Assembly: GCF_007795095.1 (NCBI RefSeq)
Contig: NZ_CP042218.1
Span: 1,674,001 to 1,738,000, forward strand
Source of the DNA: Luteimonas granuli
Lineage (GTDB): Bacteria; Pseudomonadota; Gammaproteobacteria; Xanthomonadales; Xanthomonadaceae
Reading direction: 5' to 3'
Length of the DNA stretch: 64,000 nucleotides
In this document: piece after piece, positions 10,227 through 18,701 of the stretch
How the letters are laid out: every line of letters begins with the position of its first letter
How positions within the stretch are numbered: position 1 is the stretch's first letter
Notes under the pieces: model-generated
The model's input: the letters and a program-made list of their open reading frames with translations, nothing else
Databases searched by the model: none
Told to the model about the DNA's origin: nothing
Program-made: the position numbers and the translations under genes

Positions 10227-11354
10227 TCAACGGTAGGCCTTCAGGTAACGGGCCTCGAAGCGCTGCTTGAGCCAGTGGAAGGCGCGCAGGTTCGGCAGGG
10301 CGAGGTTCCGCCGGCCGCCGCGGTAGACCAGCATGCCGCTGTCGAGCGCGTCGACGATGCACACCAGCTCGGTGCGGAAGCCGTGGTCCGCGCGCTGGTC
10401 CCGCAGTCCGGCGGCGATGTTCCTCGCCACCGCGTCCGCCTGCAGGTCGGCCTGGTGGGCCTGCTTGGCCATCCACTCCGGGCCGGGATAGCTGCCGGCG
10501 TCGCCGGCGACGTACACGCGCTCCATCCCGAGTACGCGGCAGTGCGCGTCGGCGGCGATGAAGCCGCCTTCCGACTGCGGCAGCGCGCTGTCTTCCAGCC
10601 ATGCCGGGCCGGTCAGGCCGGGCATGAACAGGATCAGGTCGGCGTCGAATCCGTCGCCCTCGGTCACGACCCTGCCGGGTTCGAAGCGCAGCGGCTTGTG
10701 GCCGAGATGGGTACGGATGCCCAGCGACTCCATGCGCGCGAGCATCTTCGCCACCGCCGCGGGCCCGAGCCGCTGCCCGGGCTGCGCAGCCGGATTGAAG
10801 AACACCAGCTCGAAGCGCTCGCGCCGCCCCTGCCGGCGCAGCAGGGTGTCGATGCCGAACAGGAACTCGAACATCGGCCCGCCGCGCACCGCACCGGGCT
10901 CCTTCGGATTGCTGGAGAAACCCACCGCGATCGTCCCGCCGTCCATGGCCGCGAGCCGGTCGCGGATCGACTCCGCGGCCGCGATGCCTTCGCAGGGAAT
11001 GATCGCGTGCTCGATGCCCGGGAGCTTGCGCAGATAGCGTCCGCCGGTGGCGATGACCAGCACATCGTTGCCAAGCTCGCCCTGGTCGGTGACCACGCGG
11101 CGCCCACCGTCGAGCACACGGGTCACGCTGCCCTGGTGCCAGCGCACGTCGTTGCGTTCGAAGAAGCGTGCGAGCGGAATGCGCAAGTCGTCGCCGCTGC
11201 GCTTGCCCGACGGAAGCCAGATCAGGCTCGGCAGGTAGACCAGCTCCTTGCGCGGCGAGACCACGGTGATCGCGTCGCGCACGCCGAGCGCGCGCAGCCG
11301 GCGGATGGTGGTGAGCGCGGCGAAGCCGCTGCCGAGGATGACGATCTGCTTCAT
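10227..11354 (-). CDS. SQR-like FAD-dependent oxidoreductase lacking one of the three redox cysteines
   Basis: 375 residues. The N-terminal FAD site (VILGSGFAALTTIRRL), the ATG motif (VIATGGRY) and the second FAD motif (VYVAGDAGSYPG) place it with sulfide:quinone reductases and flavocytochrome c sulfide dehydrogenases. Cys121 and Cys332 align with two of the three SQR cysteines, but the place of the middle one (Cys160 in the other SQR here, GASCFGPAYEF) reads GAVRGGPMFEF, with Arg. It may use another sulfur acceptor or pass electrons differently. The start overlaps the thioredoxin stop (ATGA, 11351-11354). Confidence 0.83.
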   Translation of the reverse strand: MKQIVILGSGFAALTTIRRLRALGVRDAITVVSPRKELVYLPSLIWLPSGKRSGDDLRIPLARFFERNDVRWHQGSVTRVLDGGRRVVTDQGELGNDVLVIATGGRYLRKLPGIEHAIIPCEGIAAAESIRDRLAAMDGGTIAVGFSSNPKEPGAVRGGPMFEFLFGIDTLLRRQGRRERFELVFFNPAAQPGQRLGPAAVAKMLARMESLGIRTHLGHKPLRFEPGRVVTEGDGFDADLILFMPGLTGPAWLEDSALPQSEGGFIAADAHCRVLGMERVYVAGDAGSYPGPEWMAKQAHQADLQADAVARNIAAGLRDQRADHGFRTELVCIVDALDSGMLVYRGGRRNLALPNLRAFHWLKQRFEARYLKAYR

Positions 11355-11788
11355 GGCGCGTGCTCGCGTGCCCAGCGCACGATCCCGTCTTCCGGCAGCG
11401 CGCCCGACACGCGCGCCAGCTCGCGGCCACCGTGGAACAGCGCCAGCGTCGGGATGCTGCGGATGCCGAAGCGCGTGCCCAGCGCGGGCTCGGCCTGGGT
11501 GTCGAGCTTGCCCAGCCGCATGCGGGGTTCCAGCTGCGCGGCGGCGGCCTCGAAGTGTGGCGCCATCATCCGGCAAGGCCCGCACCAGGGCGCCCAGAAA
11601 TCGACCAGCAGCGGCAGCTCCGAGCGCGCGGCGTGCAGGTCGAAGCTGGCGGCATCCAGTACGACCGGCTGCGCGGTGAACAGGGCCTTGCCGCAGCGGC
11701 CGCATGCGGGCGCATCGCCGAGGCGTTCGCCCGGCACCCGGTTGAGCGCCCCGCAGTGCGGGCAGGCGACCTTGAGCGGGCTGTTCAC
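11351..11788 (-). CDS. trxC: Thioredoxin 2 (TrxC)
   Basis: 145 residues. The N-terminal zinc motif has CPHC (9-12) and CGRC (29-32), and the thioredoxin domain carries the active site WCGPC (68-72) and the cis-proline loop SIPTLALF. The zinc-finger extension is diagnostic for TrxC, which is cytosolic, oxidative-stress related and able to reduce protein disulfides and persulfides. Both ends overlap neighbours by ATGA, so it is a core member of the operon. In this setting, persulfide reduction is the likely task. Confidence 0.9.
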   Translation of the reverse strand: MNSPLKVACPHCGALNRVPGERLGDAPACGRCGKALFTAQPVVLDAASFDLHAARSELPLLVDFWAPWCGPCRMMAPHFEAAAAQLEPRMRLGKLDTQAEPALGTRFGIRSIPTLALFHGGRELARVSGALPEDGIVRWAREHAP

Positions 11789-12264
11789 GACCCGGCCTCG
11801 AAGCTCTTGTCGCCCATCAGCACCCGGCCCTCGCCATCGAGCACGGTGACGTCGACATCGATGCCCTGGCGAACGCTCTGGGTGACCACGCAGAAGTCCT
11901 CGAACTGCGCCAGCACCCGGTCCAGCGCCTGGTAGTCGGCGTTGTGGCCCGGCAGGTGCAGGGTGACCGAGGCGGTCGGGATCCGCCAGCGGCCTTCGGC
12001 GTTGCGCTGCGCGGCCGCGGTGACCTCGGCCCGCAGCGGCCCCGGCGAGTTGCGCTGCTTGCGCAGTGCGAACAGCAGGCTGGCCACCAGGCAGTTGGCG
12101 ACCGCCGCCAGCAGCATCCGGGTGGGGTTGGGACCGCGGTCCTGGCCCAGCGGCGGCGACTCGTCCGTCAGCAGCGGCTCCAGGCCGGTGTCGTGGAAGT
12201 GGACGCGGAACGCATAGTCCCCGTCCTGTTCGAGGGTGATGCGGATCGGGGTGTCGATGCTCAT
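11785..12264 (-). CDS. OsmC/Ohr-family thiol peroxidase-like protein
   Basis: 159 residues with the OsmC fold signature: a first cysteine in AVANCLVASL (Cys58) and a second in FEDFCVVTQS (Cys125). These are the catalytic pair that reduces organic peroxides in OsmC/Ohr. The subgroup is nearer the general OsmC-like proteins than Ohr, so the real substrate could be peroxide or an organic persulfide. Start and stop overlap the RND pump and trxC by ATGA, giving tight coupling. Confidence 0.87.
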   Translation of the reverse strand: MSIDTPIRITLEQDGDYAFRVHFHDTGLEPLLTDESPPLGQDRGPNPTRMLLAAVANCLVASLLFALRKQRNSPGPLRAEVTAAAQRNAEGRWRIPTASVTLHLPGHNADYQALDRVLAQFEDFCVVTQSVRQGIDVDVTVLDGEGRVLMGDKSFEAGS

Positions 12265-15200
12265 GCCGTTCTCCTCTGGAGCAGCGCGTAGTACAGCAGC
12301 GGGATCACGACCAGGGTCAGCACGGTCGAGACCAGGATGCCGAACAGCAGTGATATGCCAAGGCCGTTGAAGATCGGGTCGTCGATGATGAACACCGCGC
12401 CTGCCATCGCCGCCAGGGCGGTCAGCGCGATCGGCTGCGCGCGCACCGCGCAGGCGTCGACCACCGCCTGCGCCGGCGTGCGCCCCTGTTCCAGCAGATG
12501 GTTGATGAAGTCCACCAGCAGGATCGAGTTGCGCACGATGATGCCGGCCAGCGCGATCATGCCGATCATGCTGGTGGCGGTGAACTGCATGCCCATCAGC
12601 GCGTGCCCGGGCATCACCCCGATCACGGTCAGCGGGATCGGCGCCATGATCACCAGCGGCACCACGTAGTTGCGGAAGTAGGCCACCACCAGCAGGTAGA
12701 TCAGCACCAGGCCGGCCGCATAGGCGATGCCCATGTCGCGGAAGGTCTCGTAGGTGATCTGCCACTCGCCGTCCCACTTGATCGCGAAGCCGGCGGTTTC
12801 TTCCGGCTGGGCGATGTAGTGCTGCGACAGCCGCTGGCCGTCGATGGCGTTGTCGGCGACCTGGCCGACGAGGTCGAACATGCCGTACAGCGGGCTGTCG
12901 GCGACGATGTTCTCGTCGCCCGTCACGTACACCACCGGCAGCAGGTCCTTGTGGTGGATGGCGCCGTCCCAGCCGGCCTCGCGCACCTGCACCAGCGCCG
13001 ACAGCGGCACCAGCCGGCCGTCGCCGCCGCGCACGCGCAGCGAAAGCACGCCGTCGAGCGAGGCCTGGTCGGACGCCGGCAGGCGCAGGCGGATCGGCCG
13101 CGGGTACTTCGAGCTGCCGTCGATCACGTACGTGGCATCGTGGCCCGACAGTCCGGCGGCGATGGTCTCGGCGATCGCCGCCTGCGACACGCCCAGCCGC
13201 GCGGCGCGCTCGCGGTCGATGACCAGGACCTCGCGCGCGGCGTCGGCCTCGACGCTGGTGTCGACGTCGACGATGCCCTCGGTGTCGAGGAAGCGCTGCT
13301 CCAGCGCGAGCCCGATGCGGCGCTGGCGGTCGTAGTCGGGGCCATAGACCTCGGCCACGATCGGCGACAGCACCGGCGGCCCCGGCGGCACTTCGACCAC
13401 CTTCACCGAGGCGCCGTGGCGGCGGCCGATCGCCGCCAGCTCCGGGCGCAGCGCGACCGCGATGTCGTGGCTCTTGCGGCTGCGTTCGTGGCGGTCGACC
13501 AGGTTGACCTGCAGGTCGCCGACGTTGGCGCCGGCGCGCAGGTCGTACTGGCGCACCAGGCCGTTGAAGTTGATCGGCGCGGCGGTGCCGGCGTAGCCCT
13601 GGTAGTCCAGCACTTCGGGCACCTCATCGAGGACCCGGGCCAGCTCGGTGAGCAGGGCGCCGGTGTCCTCGAGCGTGCGGCCCTCGGGCAGGTCGACCAC
13701 CACCTGCAGCTCCGACTTGTTGTCGAAGGGCATCATCTTCATCACCACCAACCTGAATCCGGCCAGGCTCACGGCCAGCAGCACCAGCCCCGCCATCGAA
13801 GCGAACAGCAGGTGGCGTCGGCGCGCGCCGCGCGCGGGATCGAGGAACGGCGTCATCAGCCGCTCGAAGAAACGGTGCAGGCGCGCGGCGATCGTGCCGG
13901 GTGCCTGGCCCGGGCCGCCGGCGTGGCCACCATCCGCGCCATCCGCGCCTTTGGAGCCGACGTGCCGCTTCAGCAGCTTCAGCGACAGCCACGGCGTCAC
14001 GATCAGCGCGATCAGCAGCGACAGCAGCATGCCGACCGAGGCGTTGATCGGGATCGGGCGCATGTACGGCCCCATCAGCCCGCTGACGAAGGCCATCGGC
14101 AGCAGTGCCGCGATCACGGTGAAGGTGGCGAGGATGGTCGGTCCGCCGACCTCGTCGACCGCCGGCGGGATCGCCTCGCGCAGGCTCTTTCCGCCGAGCG
14201 CCATGTGCCGGTGGATGTTCTCCACCACCACGATCGCGTCGTCCACCAGGATGCCGATCGAGAAGATCAGCGCGAACAGCGACACCCGGTTGAGGGTGAA
14301 GCCCATCGCCCAGGACGCGAACAGGGTCAGCGACAGGGTCAGCACCACCGCGGTGCCGATCACCAGCGCCTCGCGGCGGCCGAGCGCGAACAGCACCAGC
14401 AGCACCACCGCCGAGGTGGCGAAGAACAGCTTCTTGATCAGCGTCTTCGCCTTGTCGCTGGCGGTCAGGCCGTAGTCGCGGGTCACCTCGACCTGGATGC
14501 CCTCCGGGATGACCTGGCCGCGCAGCGCGTCGACGCGTTCGAGCACGCTGGTGGTGATGTCGGAGGCGTTGCTGCCCGGCTTCTTCGCGATCGCCAGCGT
14601 CACCGCGGGCGCGGTGCCGGCTTCGGGGCCCGCGCGCCCGGCCGGCGCGCCGTGCCAGACGTAGCTCGACGGCGTGTCGGTGGTGTCGGTGATCCGGGCC
14701 ACGTCGCCCAGCCGTACCGGCTGGCCATCGTCCACGCCCAGCACCAGCGCCTCCACGTCCTCGCGCCCGGCGAGGAAGCTTCCGGAGGTGACCTGGACCA
14801 CGCCGTCGGCGCCGACGCGCTCACCGGCCTGGCGCGCGAGGTTGGCGGCCTGCAGCGCCCCGGCCAGGTCCTCGACCGCGAGGCCGTGGCTGGCCAGGCG
14901 GCTGGCGTCGAGCTCGACCATCACCGCACGCTCCGGGGCGCCGATGGTGAACACGTCGCGGGTGCCGGGGATGCGCTTGAGCTCGGTCTCCAGCGTGTGC
15001 GCGACCTCGGCCAGCTCGCGGGGGCCGCGATCCGGGTCGTCGGTCCACAGCGTCAGCGCCATCACCGGCACGTCGTCGATGCCCTTGGGCTTGATGAGCG
15101 GCTGGCCGACGCCCAGGCCCTGCGGGATCCAGTCCTGGTTGGAGAAGACCTTGTCGTACAGACGCACCAGCGCCGGCTGGCGCTTCACGCCGACCTCGAA

Positions 15201-15515
15201 TTCGACGGTGGCCACCACCATGCCGGGGCGGCTGACCGAATAGGTGTGCTTGACGTCCTCGATTTCCGACAGCACCTGCTCCAGCGGATACGCCAGCATC
15301 TGCTCCACCTGGCGCGCATCCGCGCCCGGGAAGGGGACGATCACGTTGGCCATGGTGACGTCGATCTGCGGCTCTTCCTCCTGCGGCGTGACCATGACCG
15401 CGACCACGCCCAGCAGCAGGCCGAGCAGGGCCAGCACCGGCGTCAGCGGATTGGACTGGAAGGTGCGCGCAAGGCGGCCGGAGATGCCCAGCCGCCTGCT
15501 TTCCGGGGCGGCCAT
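12261..15515 (-). CDS. RND-family efflux pump, inner membrane subunit
   Basis: 1084 residues, the length of the AcrB group, with twelve predicted membrane helices split by two large periplasmic loops. The TM4 proton relay is present as ILVDDAIVVVENIHR (Asp425, Asp426). It pairs with the adaptor encoded one base upstream; no outer membrane channel of the TolC type lies in this operon. It sits between sulfide:quinone reductase and OsmC/trxC genes, so the cargo is probably related to reactive sulfur (for example polysulfide or organic sulfur products), which is inference. Methionine-rich metal motifs are not obvious. Confidence 0.9.
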   Translation of the reverse strand: MAAPESRRLGISGRLARTFQSNPLTPVLALLGLLLGVVAVMVTPQEEEPQIDVTMANVIVPFPGADARQVEQMLAYPLEQVLSEIEDVKHTYSVSRPGMVVATVEFEVGVKRQPALVRLYDKVFSNQDWIPQGLGVGQPLIKPKGIDDVPVMALTLWTDDPDRGPRELAEVAHTLETELKRIPGTRDVFTIGAPERAVMVELDASRLASHGLAVEDLAGALQAANLARQAGERVGADGVVQVTSGSFLAGREDVEALVLGVDDGQPVRLGDVARITDTTDTPSSYVWHGAPAGRAGPEAGTAPAVTLAIAKKPGSNASDITTSVLERVDALRGQVIPEGIQVEVTRDYGLTASDKAKTLIKKLFFATSAVVLLVLFALGRREALVIGTAVVLTLSLTLFASWAMGFTLNRVSLFALIFSIGILVDDAIVVVENIHRHMALGGKSLREAIPPAVDEVGGPTILATFTVIAALLPMAFVSGLMGPYMRPIPINASVGMLLSLLIALIVTPWLSLKLLKRHVGSKGADGADGGHAGGPGQAPGTIAARLHRFFERLMTPFLDPARGARRRHLLFASMAGLVLLAVSLAGFRLVVMKMMPFDNKSELQVVVDLPEGRTLEDTGALLTELARVLDEVPEVLDYQGYAGTAAPINFNGLVRQYDLRAGANVGDLQVNLVDRHERSRKSHDIAVALRPELAAIGRRHGASVKVVEVPPGPPVLSPIVAEVYGPDYDRQRRIGLALEQRFLDTEGIVDVDTSVEADAAREVLVIDRERAARLGVSQAAIAETIAAGLSGHDATYVIDGSSKYPRPIRLRLPASDQASLDGVLSLRVRGGDGRLVPLSALVQVREAGWDGAIHHKDLLPVVYVTGDENIVADSPLYGMFDLVGQVADNAIDGQRLSQHYIAQPEETAGFAIKWDGEWQITYETFRDMGIAYAAGLVLIYLLVVAYFRNYVVPLVIMAPIPLTVIGVMPGHALMGMQFTATSMIGMIALAGIIVRNSILLVDFINHLLEQGRTPAQAVVDACAVRAQPIALTALAAMAGAVFIIDDPIFNGLGISLLFGILVSTVLTLVVIPLLYYALLQRRTA

Positions 15516-15516
15516 C

Positions 15517-16611
15517 TCATTCGCTCCCGCGGGCCGCGACCAGGGCCTGGCGCGCCGCCACCGGGTCGAGGGCGATGGTCTCGCCGGGCTGGAGGCCCGC
15601 GATCACCTCCACGCCGTCCGGCGTGGCCTCGCCCAGCCGCAGCTGGCGCAGCGACAGCCGGCCGTCGGCGAGCACGTAGGCCGCGCTGACCTCGCCGCGA
15701 CGCACGATCGCGCGGGCCGGGATACGCGGCTGCGACGTCCCGGCCACCGCCGGGAACACGACCTTGGCGGTGCTGCCCGGCACCGGCGCCGGGTCCAGCG
15801 CCGGCAGCAGCACGCGCACGCGGACGGTGTGCGTGGCCGCGTCGGCGGCGGGGAAGACGATGACTTCGCCGGCGTCGACCGTGCGCCGGTCATGCAGCCG
15901 CAGGCTGGCGCGCGGGTCGGCGCGCACCTGCTCGGCCACGGCCTGCGGCAGGTCGACCTCGATCCGCAGCGCGTCCGGCGAGAATACCGTCGCCAGGGGC
16001 TGGCCCATCGCCACCGATTCGCCGGGTTCGACGTGGCGGCGGGCGACGATGCCGTCGTAGGGAGCGCGCACGACGGTGTAGCCGACGGTCTGGCCGGCGC
16101 TGGCCAGGCGGGCGCTGGCGGCGTCGCGCGCGGCCACGGCGGCGTCGCGCGCGGCCTGCATCCGTTCGAGCTGCGAGCGCGACACGTACTGGTCGCCGGC
16201 CAGCTCCCGGTAGCGCCGGTAGTCGGCCTCGGCCTCGCGCGCGGCGGCCTCGCCGGCATGCAGCTGGGCGCGGGCGGCGTCGACCTCGGACTGCTGCTCG
16301 ACCGCACTCAGGCGCACCAGCACGGTGCCGGCGGAAACGCGGTCATCGACGTCGTGTGCGACCTCGGCCACGCGGCCGCTGGTCTGCGCGGTCAGCGTGG
16401 CCTGGCGCACCGCCTCGACCACGCCGTCCCAGGCGCGGCCCTGTCCGGTGGCGGGCTCGGCGACGGTGACGGTCTCCAGGCCTTCGATCGGGCCCGGGCC
16501 GCGGCGGTCGTCGTCCGCGCCGCCGCAGGCCGCGAGCGTGGCCGTCAGCAGGGTGAGGCCGGCGATCCGGGCCAGCGCCCGCGTCGATGCCGCCATGGAG
16601 CCGTTTCGCAC
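15517..16611 (-). CDS. RND efflux periplasmic adaptor lipoprotein
   Basis: 364 residues. The signal peptide ends in a lipobox (TLAAC), so it is anchored in the inner membrane by lipid. Lipoyl half-motifs flank a coiled-coil hairpin (VEQQSEVDAARAQLHAGEAA and on), followed by a barrel domain and the membrane-proximal part, typical of AcrA/MexA. Its gene ends one base before the RND pump start, so they are a co-translated pair. It lies ten bases upstream of the small DUF2892 gene. Confidence 0.9.
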   Translation of the reverse strand: MRNGSMAASTRALARIAGLTLLTATLAACGGADDDRRGPGPIEGLETVTVAEPATGQGRAWDGVVEAVRQATLTAQTSGRVAEVAHDVDDRVSAGTVLVRLSAVEQQSEVDAARAQLHAGEAAAREAEADYRRYRELAGDQYVSRSQLERMQAARDAAVAARDAASARLASAGQTVGYTVVRAPYDGIVARRHVEPGESVAMGQPLATVFSPDALRIEVDLPQAVAEQVRADPRASLRLHDRRTVDAGEVIVFPAADAATHTVRVRVLLPALDPAPVPGSTAKVVFPAVAGTSQPRIPARAIVRRGEVSAAYVLADGRLSLRQLRLGEATPDGVEVIAGLQPGETIALDPVAARQALVAARGSE

Positions 16612-16621
16612 GTCGCGCTCC

Positions 16622-16825
16622 TTACTTGAACGCGCAGCCGCTGCGCACGCCCAGCTTCGCGAACAGCTTCGCGGCCGGGCAGAAGCCGGTGAAGGCCGAC
16701 TGCAGCAGGTTCAGCCCGACGAAGGCGGTCAGCAGCAGCCACCAGGGCGAGACGAAATGGCCCAGCGCGAGGCTGGCGAGGATCATCACGCCGGCGAAGG
16801 CGAAGATGGCGCGGTCGAGGTTCAT
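16622..16825 (-). CDS. Small DUF2892 (YgaP-type) inner membrane protein
   Basis: 67 residues with two membrane helices (about 5-20 and 27-45) and the typical C-terminal motif FCPAAKLFAKLGVRSGC with two cysteines. DUF2892 is the membrane half of YgaP rhodanese and is often found beside sulfide or persulfide genes. A clear ribosome site (AAGGAGAA) precedes the ATG at 16825. Lies between the SQR and the RND adaptor genes. It may act as a sulfur-compound binding membrane partner; the molecular function of this domain is not known. Confidence 0.85.
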   Translation of the reverse strand: MNLDRAIFAFAGVMILASLALGHFVSPWWLLLTAFVGLNLLQSAFTGFCPAAKLFAKLGVRSGCAFK

Positions 16826-16872
16826 GGTGGGTTCTCCTTCGAGGTTGGTTCGGGGTTGGTTGGGGAACAGGT

Positions 16873-18144
16873 TCAGCGGGTGCGCGCGACGCCCAGCAGC
16901 CTCAGCACGTACTTCTCGTACACGGGCTCGGTGTTGCCGGACTTCATCTTCATCAGGAAGTACTTTTCGAAGGCGACCTTGGCCAGGTGCACCCACTTTC
17001 CGGCCTTCGCCCAGGTGACGTTGCGCGGCGGCATCTGCGGCAGCGCCACGAAGGCCACGCCGGTGTCGCCCATGTCGGCCAGGCAGATCGCGTTCCAGGT
17101 GGCCTCGGCCGTCGCCGGCCGCCCCTCGATGTCGGCGCGGATGTTCTCGACGATCGCGCCGACCATCGACTCGATCATGAAGCCGGTCTTGGGCGCTCCG
17201 GTCGGGACCGGCGTGGCTTCCACGGGCGGAATCGCGACGCATACCCCGAGCGAGAACACATTGGGCCAGGCCGCGTTCCGCTGGTGCCGGTCGATCTGGA
17301 CGAAGCCGCGCGGGTTGCACAGCCCCTCGATGCCGCGGACGGCGTCCACGCCGGTGAAGGCGGGCAGCACCATGGAGTACCGGAAGGGCAGCACGTGGTC
17401 CTTCTTCGGCTGGCCGTCTCCGTCCATCTCGACCACGGCCATTTCGCCGTCACGGACCGCGGCGATCTTCGCGTTGGTGATCCAGCTGATGTGGCGCTGG
17501 CGGAACTCGGACTCCATCAGCCCCTTCGAGTCGCCGACGCCGCCCAGGCCCATGTGGCCGATGTAGGGCTCCGGGGTCACGTAGGTCATCGGGACACGGT
17601 CGCGCAGCCTGCGCTTGCGCAGGTCGCGGTCGAGGATCATCGCGAACTCGTAGGCCGGGCCGAAACAGCTTGCGCCGGGAGCGGCGCCGACGACGACCGG
17701 GCCCGGGTCCGCGAGGAAGCGCTGGTACGCGTCCCACGCGGCGCTGGCATGCGGAGTGGTGCAGACCGACTGGGTGAAACCGTCGTCCGGGCCGAGGCCA
17801 GGGACCTCGTCGAAGGCCAGCCGCGGGCCGGTGGCGATGACGAGATGGTCGTAACCGAGCGCGCGGCCGTCGCGCAGCAGCACGCGGTTGGCGCCGGGGT
17901 CGACGCGTTCGGCGCCCACGGCCTCGAAGGCGATCTTCTTCTTCGCCAGGTGTTCGCGCACGGGGATCTGGATGTCACCCGGTTCGCGCCAGCCCACCCC
18001 GACCCATGGGTTGGACGGGGTGAACGAAAACAGCTCGCCTTCCCCGATCACGGTGATGGCGGGATCGGCACCCAGCGCGCTGCGGAGTTCGTACGCGACG
18101 CTCATGCCGCCGATGCCGGCACCAAGAACCACGATATGTGTCAT
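16873..18144 (-). CDS. sqr: Sulfide:quinone oxidoreductase
   Basis: 423 residues. FAD motif VVLGAGIGGMSVAYEL at the N-terminus, then the three redox cysteines in family positions: Cys128 (QSVCTTPH), Cys160 (GASCFGPAYEF) and Cys354 (NAICLADMGD). The C-terminal segment has amphipathic helices (KVAFEKYFLMKM) expected for membrane association. The enzyme oxidises sulfide to sulfane sulfur and passes electrons to quinone. It is first in a leftward operon, divergent from a SqrR/BigR-type repressor. A strong ribosome site (GGGGAGG) lies before the ATG. Promoter -35 TTGACT and -10 TAATTT with a 17-base spacer fit this gene. Confidence 0.92.
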   Translation of the reverse strand: MTHIVVLGAGIGGMSVAYELRSALGADPAITVIGEGELFSFTPSNPWVGVGWREPGDIQIPVREHLAKKKIAFEAVGAERVDPGANRVLLRDGRALGYDHLVIATGPRLAFDEVPGLGPDDGFTQSVCTTPHASAAWDAYQRFLADPGPVVVGAAPGASCFGPAYEFAMILDRDLRKRRLRDRVPMTYVTPEPYIGHMGLGGVGDSKGLMESEFRQRHISWITNAKIAAVRDGEMAVVEMDGDGQPKKDHVLPFRYSMVLPAFTGVDAVRGIEGLCNPRGFVQIDRHQRNAAWPNVFSLGVCVAIPPVEATPVPTGAPKTGFMIESMVGAIVENIRADIEGRPATAEATWNAICLADMGDTGVAFVALPQMPPRNVTWAKAGKWVHLAKVAFEKYFLMKMKSGNTEPVYEKYVLRLLGVARTR

Positions 18145-18201
18145 GTCCGTACCTCCCCGGGGGTTGCCCGGCCTGTTCCGGGCGAATGGCCCGGCGGAGC
18201 T

Positions 18202-18240
18202 AAATTAGCACTGGCTTATATTAGAGTCAACTGATATTAT
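18202..18240. promoter_or_regulatory. Divergent promoters with SqrR/BigR-like operator
   Basis: This AT-rich island in a G+C-rich gap holds an imperfect inverted repeat ATATTAG-6-CTGATAT (18218-18237). Leftward promoter for sqr: -35 TTGACT (complement of 18225-18230), 17-base spacer, -10 TAATTT (complement of 18202-18207). Rightward -10 TATTAT at 18235-18240 serves the repressor gene. The dyad covers both promoters, which suits auto-repression and control of the sqr operon. AT-rich dyads of this kind are known for BigR and SqrR. Binding itself is inferred. Confidence 0.6.
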
Positions 18241-18292
18241 TCCGGCATGCCTCGACCCCCGGGCCGCGGCACATCCTGGCAACACGGGTGGA

Positions 18293-18655
18293 ATGACGAT
18301 GGGAAAAACCAAGCGCATGTCCGGCTTCGATCTGGAAGACATGCAGGCCCATGCCGGCGAGGCGGCGAAGCTGCTCAAGGCGCTCGCCAACGAGCGCCGG
18401 CTGCAGGTGCTGTGCCTGCTCGCCGGCGGCGAGCGTTCGGTCGGCGAGATCAACGAACTGCTCGACCTGAGCCAGTCGGCGCTCTCCCAGCACCTGGCGG
18501 TGCTGCGCGAAGAAGGCCTGGTGCAGACCCGCCGCGACGCGCAGCTCGTGTACTACTCGCTGGCGCCGGGCCCGGCGGCCGCGGTGATGGAAACGCTGCA
18601 CGGCATCTACTGCGGCGCCGCAGAGCCGTCACCCCGCCGCAGGACCGCGGCATGA
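18293..18655 (+). CDS. ArsR-family persulfide sensor, SqrR/BigR-like repressor
   Basis: 120 residues with a winged helix (recognition part LLDLSQSALSQHLAVLREEG). Only two cysteines occur, Cys41 and Cys107, matching the sensor pair of Rhodobacter SqrR in number and position. In that family the pair forms a tetrasulfide link in response to persulfide and releases DNA. There are no metal-binding cysteine clusters as in ArsR or SmtB. The numbering supports the ATG at 18293 over the one at 18299. Divergent from sqr, with the likely operator between them. It would derepress the whole block when sulfide or persulfide rises. Confidence 0.88.
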   Translation: MTMGKTKRMSGFDLEDMQAHAGEAAKLLKALANERRLQVLCLLAGGERSVGEINELLDLSQSALSQHLAVLREEGLVQTRRDAQLVYYSLAPGPAAAVMETLHGIYCGAAEPSPRRRTAA

Positions 18656-18701
18656 GCGTGGTCGGGGACGACCGCACCCACCAACAGGAGGAAACACGGA
18701 C

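Noticed and set aside
12498-15689. Very long open frame on the plus strand (1063 codons)
   Set aside because: Antisense to the RND pump and adaptor. Its translation is rich in His, Gln, Arg and Val with no domain, typical of a G+C-biased shadow.
12261-16611. RND pump as a heavy-metal (CusA/CzcA) system because of the ArsR regulator
   Set aside because: The regulator has only the two persulfide-sensor cysteines and no metal site; the neighbours are sulfide and thiol genes; no metal-binding methionine cluster was evident.
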